Part shown: positions 9,873 through 19,714 of the stretch, piece after piece
Layout of the letters: each line of letters begins with the position of its first letter
Numbering within the stretch: position 1 is the first letter of the stretch
NCBI GenBank assembly: GCA_913019905.1
Contig: CAJVZD010000006.1
Location: 120,606-184,605 of the forward strand
DNA: 64,000 nt
DNA from: an uncultured Cellvibrionales bacterium
GTDB lineage: Bacteria > Pseudomonadota > Gammaproteobacteria > Pseudomonadales > Dasaniaceae
Direction of reading: 5' to 3'
Notes under the pieces: generated by a model
Databases searched by the model: none
What the model saw: the letters and a program-made list of their open reading frames with translations, nothing else
Told to the model about the DNA's origin: nothing
Translations under genes and position numbers: made by a program

Positions 9873-11204
9873 CTACCGGTTCCACATCCCCGGTAGTTGT
9901 CGAGAGCCCAATGTTTCTTGTCCTTTCTTGAGATGTTGTCGCAGTCGTTTAACGATTGCTGGGTTTTCACGGGCATAGCTGTAAGTTTCAGACGGGTCTT
10001 TTTCAAGGTTGAATAGTAATCCGACTGGACCATAGTAAGAATCGGGATGATCAAAGCTGGAGATCACAGTCTGGTATTTTGATTCTACGACCAATTTCCA
10101 ATGCCCGCTGCGGACACCGGCGATACGGTCCTTATCAAACAAAAAAAGCGCCTCGTGGGGGCTGGGTGTCTTGCCTTGCAACATGGGAAGAATATCGCGC
10201 CCATCGATTTCATTGCCGGAAGGTAGTGCGCTGTCGGCGGCAGCCAGCAGAGTCGGAAATAAGTCAATATTCATGGCAGGTTCTCCCGATACCGCAGCTG
10301 CTGGAATTGTACCTGTCCATCGAGCGATAAACGGAACTCGCATTCCCCCTTCCCAGGAAGACCCTTTACGGTCTCGAAATTGACCGCCGCTGCCCTCCCA
10401 CCAGGGACCGTTGTCCGAGGTAAAGATGACCAGTGTATTTTCATCCAGATTGAGTTTGGATAGAGTGTCGAGAACCTTTCCTGTGCTCCAATCTAACTCT
10501 TCGACTACATCACCATACAATCCCGCTTTGGATTTCCCTTCAAAGTCTTTTGAGGCAAAGAGAGGCACATGGGGGAACGCGTGAGAAAGGAACAAGAAGA
10601 ATGGTTTATGCTGATTCTTCTTAATAAAATCGATGGCTTTATCGGTATAACGTTTGGTTAAAGTATGTTGGTTGACTGGAAATTCGACCATTTTAGTGCC
10701 TTGGTATAGTTCTACTGGCGCCATATCGTTACTGTGCAGCATTCCATAAAACTCGTCGAAGCCGTGTAATGTTGGATTTCTCTCAGGCTCTTCGCCAAGA
10801 TGCCATTTTCCAATCAGTGCTGTTTGGTAATTCTGTTCTTGCAGTGCTTCGGCAATGGTGATTTCGCTTGCGTCAATACCGATGTCATTACTCGGTCTTG
10901 CGACGTCCTGCACGAGGTTAAGACGAATGGGGTAACGACCCGTCAACAAACCACCACGGGATGCGGTACAGACATTTGCGCTGGCGTAAAAACTATCGAG
11001 CCGCACACCCCCAGCAGCCAGCTTATCCAGATTCGGTGTGTTGATAAGGGTGGATCCGTAGGCGCCTAAGTCACCATAACCCATATCGTCGGCGAGTATG
11101 ATGATGAAGTTGGTATGATCTTTCGGGGCGGGCTCTGAAGCATTTACTGATAATTGGACAAAAATGCTGGCTATTAAAACCAATAAGAAAACTTTCTTTT
11201 TCAC
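9873..11204 (-). CDS. Sulfatase (type I, Cys-type formylglycine motif)
   Basis: Signal peptide; IILADDMGYGDLGAYG; ANVCTASRGGLLTGRYPIR (CxxSR); GKWHLG; FTSDNGPWWEG. Confidence 0.95.
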   Translation of the reverse strand: MKKKVFLLVLIASIFVQLSVNASEPAPKDHTNFIIILADDMGYGDLGAYGSTLINTPNLDKLAAGGVRLDSFYASANVCTASRGGLLTGRYPIRLNLVQDVARPSNDIGIDASEITIAEALQEQNYQTALIGKWHLGEEPERNPTLHGFDEFYGMLHSNDMAPVELYQGTKMVEFPVNQHTLTKRYTDKAIDFIKKNQHKPFFLFLSHAFPHVPLFASKDFEGKSKAGLYGDVVEELDWSTGKVLDTLSKLNLDENTLVIFTSDNGPWWEGSGGQFRDRKGSSWEGGMRVPFIARWTGTIPAAAVSGEPAMNIDLFPTLLAAADSALPSGNEIDGRDILPMLQGKTPSPHEALFLFDKDRIAGVRSGHWKLVVESKYQTVISSFDHPDSYYGPVGLLFNLEKDPSETYSYARENPAIVKRLRQHLKKGQETLGSRQLPGMWNR

Positions 11205-11371
11205 CTAAATCTCCGACAATTATTTTACTTTAGATTACCGAGTGTAGCGGGTTTCAGCGGCTCTGTATCTTCGACTGAGTGTCTCTTTGGATTTTCCCTT
11301 TTATTCTTTTACGCTGTTGCCGAAAATCGACCAACTAAGCTTAAATTAATTGCATGCCATAATCGTATCAA

Positions 11372-12052
11372 TCACTCGACCGTTGACGGCCCTAAGTCGA
11401 TTTCTTCACCAAGGCGCTCGGCCAAATCCGTCAACGCCTGTTCTAATGCGTTTACGCGGTTTTCTAGCTGGCTAATCGTTTGGGAGCTGGATGAGGCTGG
11501 CGCGCGTCGCGCGATAATGTCTTCCGCAGGACTCGATTCAACTTCTCCAGAAAAAAGATGTGCATATTCGTGATCCTGGCGACCAGCTTTTCGCGCCATC
11601 CTCGCCACGGCAGGTCCTCCTTCGCGCTCGATTAAACTATTGAGCGTATCGACCACTTGTTGGTTATCGCTAAAACTGTGAAGACGTCCGCTACGGCTTC
11701 GTAGCTCGCCAGGCGTTTGCGGACCTCGTAGCAGGAGCAAACAGATGATCGCATACTGAGCGGGGTCGAATTTATAGTCTCCTAAAAGGCTGTTGCAGAG
11801 CCGTTGCGAGTATTTTTCGGTATTGCTCTTGAAAACCTCTTCGGTAACAACCAAATGCCTCTCTTTTAACTGGCGACAATTGTTTTGTACCTCACGCTGT
11901 TCTAGATTCATGACCGGCTGCCGGCTCGATTTTTGGTTGCAAGCATTGGTCAGTGCGTTTAGGGTGAGAGGGTATTGATCGGGCGTGGTGACTGCTTTTT
12001 CGAGCAGGCAGCCGATGATTCGTGCTTCTTCAGGACTGAGCTGGATTTTCAT
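11372..12052 (-). CDS. yceH: YceH/DUF480 family protein
   Basis: 'LSPEEARIIGCLLEKAVTTPDQYPLTLNALTNACNQKSSRQPVM' matches the DUF480 N-terminus. Confidence 0.93.
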   Translation of the reverse strand: MKIQLSPEEARIIGCLLEKAVTTPDQYPLTLNALTNACNQKSSRQPVMNLEQREVQNNCRQLKERHLVVTEEVFKSNTEKYSQRLCNSLLGDYKFDPAQYAIICLLLLRGPQTPGELRSRSGRLHSFSDNQQVVDTLNSLIEREGGPAVARMARKAGRQDHEYAHLFSGEVESSPAEDIIARRAPASSSSQTISQLENRVNALEQALTDLAERLGEEIDLGPSTVE

Positions 12053-12274
12053 AGTTGAGCGAATCCGTTAGTTAATAGTTGGCGGTTTCTCAATGATAGT
12101 CTGTGGTCAATTGTGGGGGCTTCCTACGGGAAAAACCAGAGCCAAACCTGAATTAAACCTGAAATAGAGCATCGAATTGCTAAGAACCGGTGATAATTTG
12201 GGTTTCGCTCTAGGAATGTTCTGACAAAACATCTTAATATACGCTTCAAACAAATTAACGATAAGAAAAAATTT

Positions 12275-13240
12275 ATGAACATCATCATTACACTCATTGT
12301 CATTGCGCTTTTTTTTCATGTCTACCGTCAACACATTACGAATAAGGCTTTAACCGCTCTGCCTGTTGTTGCTTTTGACGGGGATATATACACCGTGGGA
12401 GAAACTGTTTTTGCGGTTCGAAGTGGTAGTGCGGATACGACGAAAACCATTGTTTGTTTTCCCGGTTTTACTGAAACAATGAGCTATTTTACCGATCTTT
12501 ATAAAGATGAGTCCTGTCAGCTTATTCTGGTGAATAACGCGCTTTATCATTCTCCGTTCGATCTTGGCAATGCGACTCCGCTGCAGTGGGCAGATAATCC
12601 TCACGAGGTAGCCACCATTGAATACGACGGTTTCTATTTGGCTAAAATTATCGACCAGTACGCAGCCGGTTCAAAAATAGTGGTCCACGGTCATTCAAGA
12701 GGAGGTGCCGTGGTACTTGATGCTGGACGCCAGTTTCCAGAAATAACGAAGACATCGGGCAAGGAAATAACGGCGCTATTGGAGGCGGCGGTGGTACCGA
12801 AAGGCACGACAGTTGCTCCAAACCCCGGGAAAATAGGTCAGTCGATACTGGTCTACCTGATGCCAATTGGATTCAATCTCTACGCGAAAGTATCTCGGGA
12901 GCGTTTAGCGAAAATGCCTATGATGAGCCCGACGAATGAATTAAAAACAGCCATGATTATGAGGAATTTTCGATCGCCGAAGTTCTATTGGGTGTACCTT
13001 ACGAATGTCGTCAATATACCGGAGTGGCAGGAGCAGCAATCGCACTCACTTTATGAAAACTACCATAAAGTGGTATTAGTTCAAGGGTGTCGCGATGATG
13101 TGTTGGTGAACGAGACGATGGAGGCAAGTGCGCTGGCTGGAGCGAAATTGAATAGTGAGGTTGAGATTATTAAGACCGAAAATACCAACCACTTTGTAAC
13201 ACTTGAGCAGCCTCATTATATTAGAGCGGTCGTTGCTTAG
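12275..13240 (+). CDS. Alpha/beta hydrolase
   Basis: GHSRGG nucleophile elbow, N-terminal TM/signal. Confidence 0.75.
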   Translation: MNIIITLIVIALFFHVYRQHITNKALTALPVVAFDGDIYTVGETVFAVRSGSADTTKTIVCFPGFTETMSYFTDLYKDESCQLILVNNALYHSPFDLGNATPLQWADNPHEVATIEYDGFYLAKIIDQYAAGSKIVVHGHSRGGAVVLDAGRQFPEITKTSGKEITALLEAAVVPKGTTVAPNPGKIGQSILVYLMPIGFNLYAKVSRERLAKMPMMSPTNELKTAMIMRNFRSPKFYWVYLTNVVNIPEWQEQQSHSLYENYHKVVLVQGCRDDVLVNETMEASALAGAKLNSEVEIIKTENTNHFVTLEQPHYIRAVVA

Positions 13241-13265
13241 AACGGGTGTTCAAATTCGAGTACAA

Positions 13266-13568
13266 TCAGAATTGTTTCAGAACTGAAATACCGCGATTAT
13301 TGACATTCCAGGAAACACCCTTGTGTTCGATCACAATTCCTAATCTCTTCTTTCCGTTGACTTTAGTTCGGCCAAGATAGATGCCTTTTGCAAGGGGAAG
13401 CCTGCGGGCTTTCTTATTGTAATTGAGATTGTTTGCTATTGCCGAGTTGTTAAATTGAAGCTTCAAGACTGTGTCTGCTTTTGCGGATTGCACGGTGATA
13501 ATCGCTAATATCATAAAGGCTGCAGCAACACGGCTGCCACGATTGAGAATTAGCTCCTTCACTTTCAT
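13266..13568 (-). CDS. Small secreted hypothetical protein
   Basis: N-terminal signal peptide; short basic mature domain. Confidence 0.55.
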   Translation of the reverse strand: MKVKELILNRGSRVAAAFMILAIITVQSAKADTVLKLQFNNSAIANNLNYNKKARRLPLAKGIYLGRTKVNGKKRLGIVIEHKGVSWNVNNRGISVLKQF

Positions 13569-13670
13569 GTCGATGCCTCTGTTGCCAGTAAGCTAACTAT
13601 AACAATATCAAAATATCGCTCAAGGCCGCATGTCTAATGTTGTGGCTTGGATCACACTGGCATTCCAGCG

Positions 13671-13709
13671 TTGAGTAATTTCCAAAATAAAATTTTGGAA
13701 ATTACTCAA
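13671..13709. repeat. Perfect 18 bp inverted repeat with 3 nt loop
   Basis: TTGAGTAATTTCCAAAAT-AAA-ATTTTGGAAATTACTCAA. Confidence 0.9.
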
Positions 13710-13871
13710 AGAGTGGCGGTTGATTCGCTCTGGAAGGTACGGTGATAGAGGTATGAAGCTTTTCATTGCCCCCCGGGTTTTCGGTACCAAGCTTAATAGA
13801 GATGACAGTTTTTGTAGTTCAGTGCGACGATGGGATCTCGCTGACATTTTCAAACTCGAATTTTGATCGGT

Positions 13872-14519
13872 TTAATCTTCTAAATCTAAGGCGGCGTTTC
13901 GAGCTAGCGTACGGCGCGCTGAACGCTCGAATTGTTCGTCTAGGTATGGCGACAATACATCGAAGATTTGGATCAATCCAGCAACCATATCTGTGCTCTC
14001 CACCTGGTAGGTCTCCGAGGATATCTGGATGTGACGAATCCAGTTACTCCAGATTAGCCATGTATTTAACGCCAATGAATTATGGCCGTTTTCCCCCCGA
14101 GGTTTGACCATGTTGCCATCCCGTACCAGTTGGATGGTTATACTTGCCAGGTTCTCCAATGCCCATGCCTGCAAATCTCGATATCTTAGCGCGAGCGCAT
14201 TATCTTTACGCAATAAATGCAGTAATCCACCGAATATAAAGCGGTATTTCCAGGCTACGCTCATGCTGCGTTGATAGAAGGCAACGAAGCGTGACGTGCT
14301 AATAGGTGGGACGACGTCCTCGGCAATGACTGCACGTATTTCTATCTCAAATCGATCGAATAGGGCTTGGATAATGTCCTCTTTATTTTTGAAGTGATAA
14401 TAGAGATTACCTGGACTAATTTTCAGGCTTTCGGAAATTTGGGTTGTGCCAATGTTGTGTGCGCCTTGTTCGTTCATTAAGCGGCGGCTTTCCTCGATGA
14501 TTCGTTCGCGATTCGTCAT
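13872..14519 (-). CDS. TetR family transcriptional regulator
   Basis: N-terminal HTH 'NIGTTQISESLKISPGNLYYHFKNKEDIIQALFDRFE'. Confidence 0.93.
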   Translation of the reverse strand: MTNRERIIEESRRLMNEQGAHNIGTTQISESLKISPGNLYYHFKNKEDIIQALFDRFEIEIRAVIAEDVVPPISTSRFVAFYQRSMSVAWKYRFIFGGLLHLLRKDNALALRYRDLQAWALENLASITIQLVRDGNMVKPRGENGHNSLALNTWLIWSNWIRHIQISSETYQVESTDMVAGLIQIFDVLSPYLDEQFERSARRTLARNAALDLED

Positions 14520-14585
14520 TCAAAACCCTTCTGTTTATTTTCCTGTACCAGTCCAGCCCAGTACAGTGGAAAGGTTGACAATGAC

Positions 14586-14635
14586 ACAATTAGAGGGAAT
14601 ACTCTAATCAAATTTAGAGTATTCCCTCTAATTGT
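14586..14635. promoter_or_regulatory. Candidate double TetR operator in divergent promoter
   Basis: Perfect 22 bp inverted repeat ACAATTAGAGGGAATACTCTAA-TCAAAT-TTAGAGTATTCCCTCTAATTGT; each arm contains TTAGAG-N6-CTCTAA. Confidence 0.6.
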
Positions 14636-14659
14636 AAATAAGCAGCCACGAGAGTAAGT

Positions 14660-15547
14660 ATGTCCGATTCAATTGTGCAGAGTCAGCATGGGCCACGTAT
14701 GACCTTACGCCGCATGCCCTTTTCCTATGAGAAACCCGGTAAAGCGCATTGGAATAGTGGTAAGCCGGAGTTTTCTCAGATTGTTAATGCAGCATCCTTA
14801 GCTATGCCCTATTTGGAGCCTCATCTCATTCGCTCTATGCGCCGCGCCCGACCAAAAATTACCGATCCGATCCTGCTGGAACAACTGGACCAGTATGTGT
14901 ATCAAGAGGGTCAACACTACCAGCAACACAAGAAATATAACGATAGTATTGCCTCTGAGTACCCCTGTGTACACGGGATTGAGGAAGTATTGGCAGCCGA
15001 TTACAAACGCTTAGACAAAAAGTCTCTTAGATTCCGGCTGGCTTATGCGGAGGGTTTTGAATCTATGGCATTAGCCATTGGCAATATGTTAATAACGGAC
15101 CGGGAATTTCTTTTTGGGAATAGCGACTCAACGGTTACGTCCCTCGTTTTATGGCATTTTATTGAAGAAATTGAACATAAGAATGTTGCCTTTGATGTAT
15201 TCGATCACCTGTATGGTAGTTACTTTTGGCGGATTACGGGGTTCTTGTATGCAACCGTCCATATTTTTTGGCGCAGTCGGCAAGCTTACAAGCGCCTTCT
15301 GCAGCAAGATGGGCTGTGGCAAAATCTCAAGAGCCGTTGGCGTCTCGCCGGTTTGTTGTTGAGAATTTTCAAAAAACTCATTCCACGGTTACTGCCTGTT
15401 TTCAGGCCGGGTTATCACCCGGAACAAATATCGGATCCCCAGTGGGCATTAGACTGGGCTGTCATGTTTAACGCTGATCCCGAGCTAACATCAAAACTAG
15501 ACACTTGCCGATTTGATGAAGATTCCCCGGCATCTTTGCCGAATTGA
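14660..15547 (+). CDS. Metal-dependent hydrolase family protein (PF10118-like)
   Basis: 'YVYQEGQHYQQHKKYN' and 'WHFIEEIEHKNVAFDVFDHLYG' His/Glu motifs. Confidence 0.82.
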   Translation: MSDSIVQSQHGPRMTLRRMPFSYEKPGKAHWNSGKPEFSQIVNAASLAMPYLEPHLIRSMRRARPKITDPILLEQLDQYVYQEGQHYQQHKKYNDSIASEYPCVHGIEEVLAADYKRLDKKSLRFRLAYAEGFESMALAIGNMLITDREFLFGNSDSTVTSLVLWHFIEEIEHKNVAFDVFDHLYGSYFWRITGFLYATVHIFWRSRQAYKRLLQQDGLWQNLKSRWRLAGLLLRIFKKLIPRLLPVFRPGYHPEQISDPQWALDWAVMFNADPELTSKLDTCRFDEDSPASLPN

Positions 15548-16077
15548 AAGGAAACCTTATGACTAACGTGACGCAAACAGTTAAAAATTATCAAACCATT
15601 ACACCTCGCATGCAGGCTTTACTGTTCTTAAATGGTCTCGGTCTCTTTGTGGTTGCGATTGTATTTGGCTGGGTATGGTTTTTCCATCTATTGGGCGAAG
15701 TTGTAGTGTGGCCGTTACCGATTCAAATCGAAGTGGATATACCCGGTGATTCCAGGGCGTTTCGAATGGGGCATATGGAAGCTATTACACAAGGTCTCTT
15801 ATTGATGGCCTTGGCTTTTGGCGGTCAGTTTATGAGGCTTAGCGCCAGAGAGTTTAAAGCCTTGTGGTGGACCGCTTTGATCACCGCCTGGTTGTTCACG
15901 CTGCCGGCGATGGCAAACACATTTTTTGGCACACGTGGACTCGCCTTCGGAGGTGGTCCATTTAAGGCTAGCTTAGCTAATGACGTTATATTCTTGTTTG
16001 GCTGGCCGCCGATTGTATCGGTGCATGTATTATTCGGTTTAGCCTGCTTAGGCGTATTCAGATTTCTTCGCACTTAG
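15544..16077 (+). CDS. Hypothetical 4-TM membrane protein
   Basis: Overlaps upstream CDS by 4 bp; four hydrophobic segments. Probable start 15559 (MTNVTQ). Confidence 0.7.
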   Translation: MKGNLMTNVTQTVKNYQTITPRMQALLFLNGLGLFVVAIVFGWVWFFHLLGEVVVWPLPIQIEVDIPGDSRAFRMGHMEAITQGLLLMALAFGGQFMRLSAREFKALWWTALITAWLFTLPAMANTFFGTRGLAFGGGPFKASLANDVIFLFGWPPIVSVHVLFGLACLGVFRFLRT

Positions 16078-16323
16078 GTTTCCTGGTGGTGAGGTTTCTT
16101 AGTGCTTCGATTTCTGGGCACTTAGATTTCCTTATATTTTTTTATTACCCCTGTTACGTCTATAGATATCGCGGCTTCACGGAGAGAGTCGCTTGAAAAA
16201 CTTTTCCCCCGCAGCCGCTTATCTCAAGCTGTTCGAGCCGCCGTTATTTGATGATTACAACGACTGCCGATCAGCGTTTTCCCGTTAATCTTAAGCAGGA
16301 TTATCAAGCCTCCGTTCATCCCA

Positions 16324-16629
16324 CTATTTAACAGCTTCAGCAGAGTGCTTTTTTCCGGTCGCAAGATACAGTAACGGCGCTAATGAGCCGGTGAAGAGGG
16401 TAGCCACGACCCATGGCCAGGGGTTTCGATTGGCCTTCTTCGCCTCTGGGATTAACCAACTCAATACGAGAACGAGCGCTATGACGAGGTCGGCTAGTAC
16501 TTGCCAGCCTGCCGGGCTATGGCGTTGGTAATCAAAAAGTCCAATAAAGCCTACCTCCGAAACGGCATAGAGGCTTAACAGGCTAAACGGGATGAGAATT
16601 AACAGGCTCATTGTGCGTTTGTTGCTCAT
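16324..16629 (-). CDS. Small 3-TM membrane protein
   Basis: Three hydrophobic segments; divergent from XRE regulator. Confidence 0.65.
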   Translation of the reverse strand: MSNKRTMSLLILIPFSLLSLYAVSEVGFIGLFDYQRHSPAGWQVLADLVIALVLVLSWLIPEAKKANRNPWPWVVATLFTGSLAPLLYLATGKKHSAEAVK

Positions 16630-16682
16630 GGTGCTCTCCTTTAATGTAAGTTCGGGTTATTATTCTCTCAAATATGACTAGC

Positions 16683-16707
16683 TTCAATAACCTCGGAGGT
16701 TATTGAA
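16683..16707. promoter_or_regulatory. Candidate operator palindrome upstream of XRE regulator
   Basis: TTCAATAACCTC-G-GAGGTTATTGAA, perfect 12 bp arms, in the divergent intergenic region. Confidence 0.6.
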
Positions 16708-16753
16708 GGTGAGTCACTGTCGGGTGAGAATAAATTTATTCAAGGAGCGTTTT

Positions 16754-17572
16754 ATGGCCCATATTGCTGCACAAAATTTTATGCATATTTGCCGTCACTG
16801 GCGGGCATATAGAAAGTTCTCTCAATTGGATTTGGCGTTGGAAGCCAATGTTTCGCAACGGCACGTGAGTTGGTTGGAAACGGGCCGAAGTCTCCCCAGT
16901 CGGGAAATGGTGATACGTTTGTCAGAGGCGTTGGATATTCCGTTGCGAGAAAGAAACAGCGTGTTGCAATCTGCAGGGTTCTCAGCAGCCTATAGCGAAA
17001 AAGAGTTAGACGAGCCTTCAATGGCGCCTGTGTTAGATGCGCTAAATCATGTCTTGCAACATCATAATCCATTGCCTGCTGTGGTAATAGATCGTTTTTG
17101 GAATGTAAAAAAGAAAAACAAGGCGGCAGATTTGCTGTTGGGAATCGCTGGTGACCCCGAGATCTTTCTCCAAGCATCCGGTGGCGGCAGTGAATTTAAT
17201 CTGGCTTTACTGACTTTGCACCCCCAGGGATTAAGACCCTTTATCGTTAACTGGGATCAGGTTGCGCCCGCCTTCGTCCGGCGCCTGAAAAGTGAATCTT
17301 TGGCTTTGGGGGATCCCGCTGTTCAACAGACATTTTCCGAGTATATCGAGCTCGCGGGACCGGTAAACGACAGTGATCCTCATTTCGAAAGCTTGCTGCC
17401 GGTGCTACCGCTGGAGCTAAATATAGACGGTTTAGAGCTGAGTTTATTTTCAGTAATGTCAACCTTTGGAACACCTCAAGACATTACGACCGACGAACTG
17501 CGAATAGAAGCTTTCTACCCCACTGACGAAAAAACTGCGCGGTTTTTCAGAGAGGTCGATCGAGCGAAATAG
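16754..17572 (+). CDS. XRE family regulator with MmyB-like ligand-binding domain
   Basis: HTH 'WRAYRKFSQLDLALEANVSQRHVSWLETGRSLPSREMVIRLSEALDIPLRERN' followed by MmyB-like C-terminus; ORF track start 16703, ATG 16754 preferred. Confidence 0.9.
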   Translation: MAHIAAQNFMHICRHWRAYRKFSQLDLALEANVSQRHVSWLETGRSLPSREMVIRLSEALDIPLRERNSVLQSAGFSAAYSEKELDEPSMAPVLDALNHVLQHHNPLPAVVIDRFWNVKKKNKAADLLLGIAGDPEIFLQASGGGSEFNLALLTLHPQGLRPFIVNWDQVAPAFVRRLKSESLALGDPAVQQTFSEYIELAGPVNDSDPHFESLLPVLPLELNIDGLELSLFSVMSTFGTPQDITTDELRIEAFYPTDEKTARFFREVDRAK

Positions 17573-18204
17573 AAAATCGTTCAGCGCTTGATGTGCTATG
17601 AGGATCGATAAGGAGTTTGACCGCTGTTCTGCAGTCACTACCGCAATTTCGATTTGTTTACGAAGAGAGTCGAGGTACCAGTTCGTAGCTTTCCGGGGTT
17701 TGGTGCGGTGGAAGTGTTCGTAGATAATGAGAAGTTTTTTGGGAGTTTGGTTTGGACTGTATTTTCGCGAACATCCTTCATATTTTAATAGCTTGGTTAT
17801 GATACCGTAAACGGTTCGGTTAATGGGTTCGTTAAGGATCGTAAGTAGTTAAGTTATCCGCTTCGAATTGACTAGTTTCGTTAGCTATAAGTCTGTGCCA
17901 TTTACAAGCTTAATTTTTTTTGCTAGATTAAATGGGTTGGCAAGGATGCTGGTAGTATACGTTGAGTAAAGGAATCTCTCCTTATTTCCTCCTGCACCTA
18001 TTCCCACTATCTTTTGCCTGCAATTAAAAGTAGCAGAATTAGGACTGAAATTCAGAATTGAATCCACAGAAGTTGTATTTTACCGTCCGCTGACATTATC
18101 CGTTGGATGGCTGTTCATCAGCGAAACGTGAACAGCTCTCCGCTGTACGTGCAAGCGGGATCATCACAAACCACCGTTCTTGAATCATAAAACAAGGAAG
18201 TGTT

Positions 18205-18678
18205 ATGAAAACCTTAGCAATATTAGTAGTCACATTCTCAATCTTTCTATCAACTGGCTGTTCTACGCTGCCCTCGCCGGAGGAAATGAAGGTCGAAGCT
18301 GCAAGCTTTGAATTGCCAAAACTCCCCGAGATGGGTAAGGCTATCGTGTATGTTGTTCGTCCGGCTAGTCTTGGTGCATTGATTCGTTTCAATGTATTTG
18401 TTGACGATAAACTCCCGGAGTCCGAGATGGGTTATACAAGAGGCAGCCAATATATCTATTTCAATTTAGAGCCGGGGTCCCATCAAATACTATCTAAGGC
18501 GGAAAATTGGGCTGAAACAAACGTTGAAACGAGCGCAGGCGATGTTGTTTTTATTCAACAGGAACCCAGCATGGGCATTTTTCTGGCGAGAAATTCCTTG
18601 CTGAGGTTACAAGGCTACGAAGGAAGGTATCATGTCAAACACCTAGGTCTCGGTACCATTAAGAAGGTCGATAAGTAG
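18205..18678 (+). CDS. DUF2846-like lipoprotein
   Basis: Lipobox LSTGC; 'GKAIVYVVRPASLGALIRFNVFVDDKLPESEMGYTRGSQYIYFNLEPGSHQILSKAEN'. Confidence 0.75.
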   Translation: MKTLAILVVTFSIFLSTGCSTLPSPEEMKVEAASFELPKLPEMGKAIVYVVRPASLGALIRFNVFVDDKLPESEMGYTRGSQYIYFNLEPGSHQILSKAENWAETNVETSAGDVVFIQQEPSMGIFLARNSLLRLQGYEGRYHVKHLGLGTIKKVDK

Positions 18679-18881
18679 TTGACCTCTTGAGTGGCGGACC
18701 TCTATTGAATTATTTTTCATAATCTTTCGGTCTATTTTCTATCGTGATCGTTTTGGTCACTGGCAGACTCACAGCGTTTCCTTGTGTTTATGTCCGTTTT
18801 ACCGTGTGGGTGTATTGATTTTCCAGAGACACGAAACAGAACTTCTACGAGTATTTCTGAGCGATGAGTCTTTGCATTTTT

Positions 18882-19535
18882 TCATGAAGCCTGATTTGGA
18901 TTATCGGGCAATTCCGTAGTGGCAGTAATTTTATAAGCACATCGCCTTGCTCCTTCAATAATATGCTCCTCACGCTGGACCAAGGCATGGCCTTCTAATA
19001 CGGTTTGAAATAAGCGGAGTTCAGATCGACAAAAATTCAGACATTGACTGGCCGCAGCACATATCGGGCAATGGTTCTCCAATAGCCAGAAAGTGGAAGG
19101 ATCGTCCTTCACTATGGTTGCCATATAACCTTCATTCGTACGAAGTTGCGCTAGCAATTTCAGTTTAGCTGCAAGACCGGTTTTATTGGCAAGCGTTTCA
19201 CTGTATAGCTTTAGGGATTCTTGTTCTCGGTGTTCGATCAATTTGTCGAGGCCGCCGTCACCAAAAATAGTTTTGACCGAATCAATTAGCTGGACGGTAA
19301 GTTCTTCATGGCCATTGGCAAAGTGGCTGTTGCTTTTAGTCGTCAGTGACCAGTTGCGGGTCGGGCGTCCCCGGGATGCTTTTTTATCCTCGTGGCTAAC
19401 GTCGCCATCGTCTTCAAGGGCCTGAAGGTGTTGCCGCACACCCATGGTCGTCAAATTCAGCGCTTGAGCAAGGTCTTTCGCTGTCGATGCGCCGTTGGTT
19501 TTGAGTATTTGGATGATCTTTTCATTAGTTTTCAT
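18882..19535 (-). CDS. Winged-helix regulator with C-terminal Cys motif (SufR/DeoR-like)
   Basis: N-terminal wHTH 'STAKDLAQALNLTTMGVRQHLQALEDDGDVSHED'; 'ENHCPICAAASQCLNFCRSEL...RRCAYKI'. Confidence 0.85.
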   Translation of the reverse strand: MKTNEKIIQILKTNGASTAKDLAQALNLTTMGVRQHLQALEDDGDVSHEDKKASRGRPTRNWSLTTKSNSHFANGHEELTVQLIDSVKTIFGDGGLDKLIEHREQESLKLYSETLANKTGLAAKLKLLAQLRTNEGYMATIVKDDPSTFWLLENHCPICAAASQCLNFCRSELRLFQTVLEGHALVQREEHIIEGARRCAYKITATTELPDNPNQAS

Positions 19536-19572
19536 TGATTCTCTCCTGCCTCCATTATTGCCAAAATCTTAG

Positions 19573-19662
19573 TTAAGTAAAGTTTTTTGTTTATAAACGC
19601 TTTACTTTTTTATGTAAAGCATTTATCTTACAAATAATAAGTAAACATAAAAATTTACTTAA
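19573..19662. promoter_or_regulatory. Cluster of GTAAA/TTTAC motifs in divergent promoter
   Basis: TTAAGTAAA (19573-19581), GCTTTAC-N8-GTAAAGC (19599-19620), AAGTAAA, TTTACTTAA (19654-19662). Confidence 0.5.
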
Positions 19663-19714
19663 GTGTAGGGGCGGCGGAAAAACGACGCGTCCAACAACGT
19701 TTCGGAGGTCTTAA

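Noticed and set aside
18110-18136. GCTGTTCA-N11-TGAACAGC inverted repeat upstream of the DUF2846-like gene
   Set aside because: Short arms and no adjacent regulator; too weak to claim as regulatory
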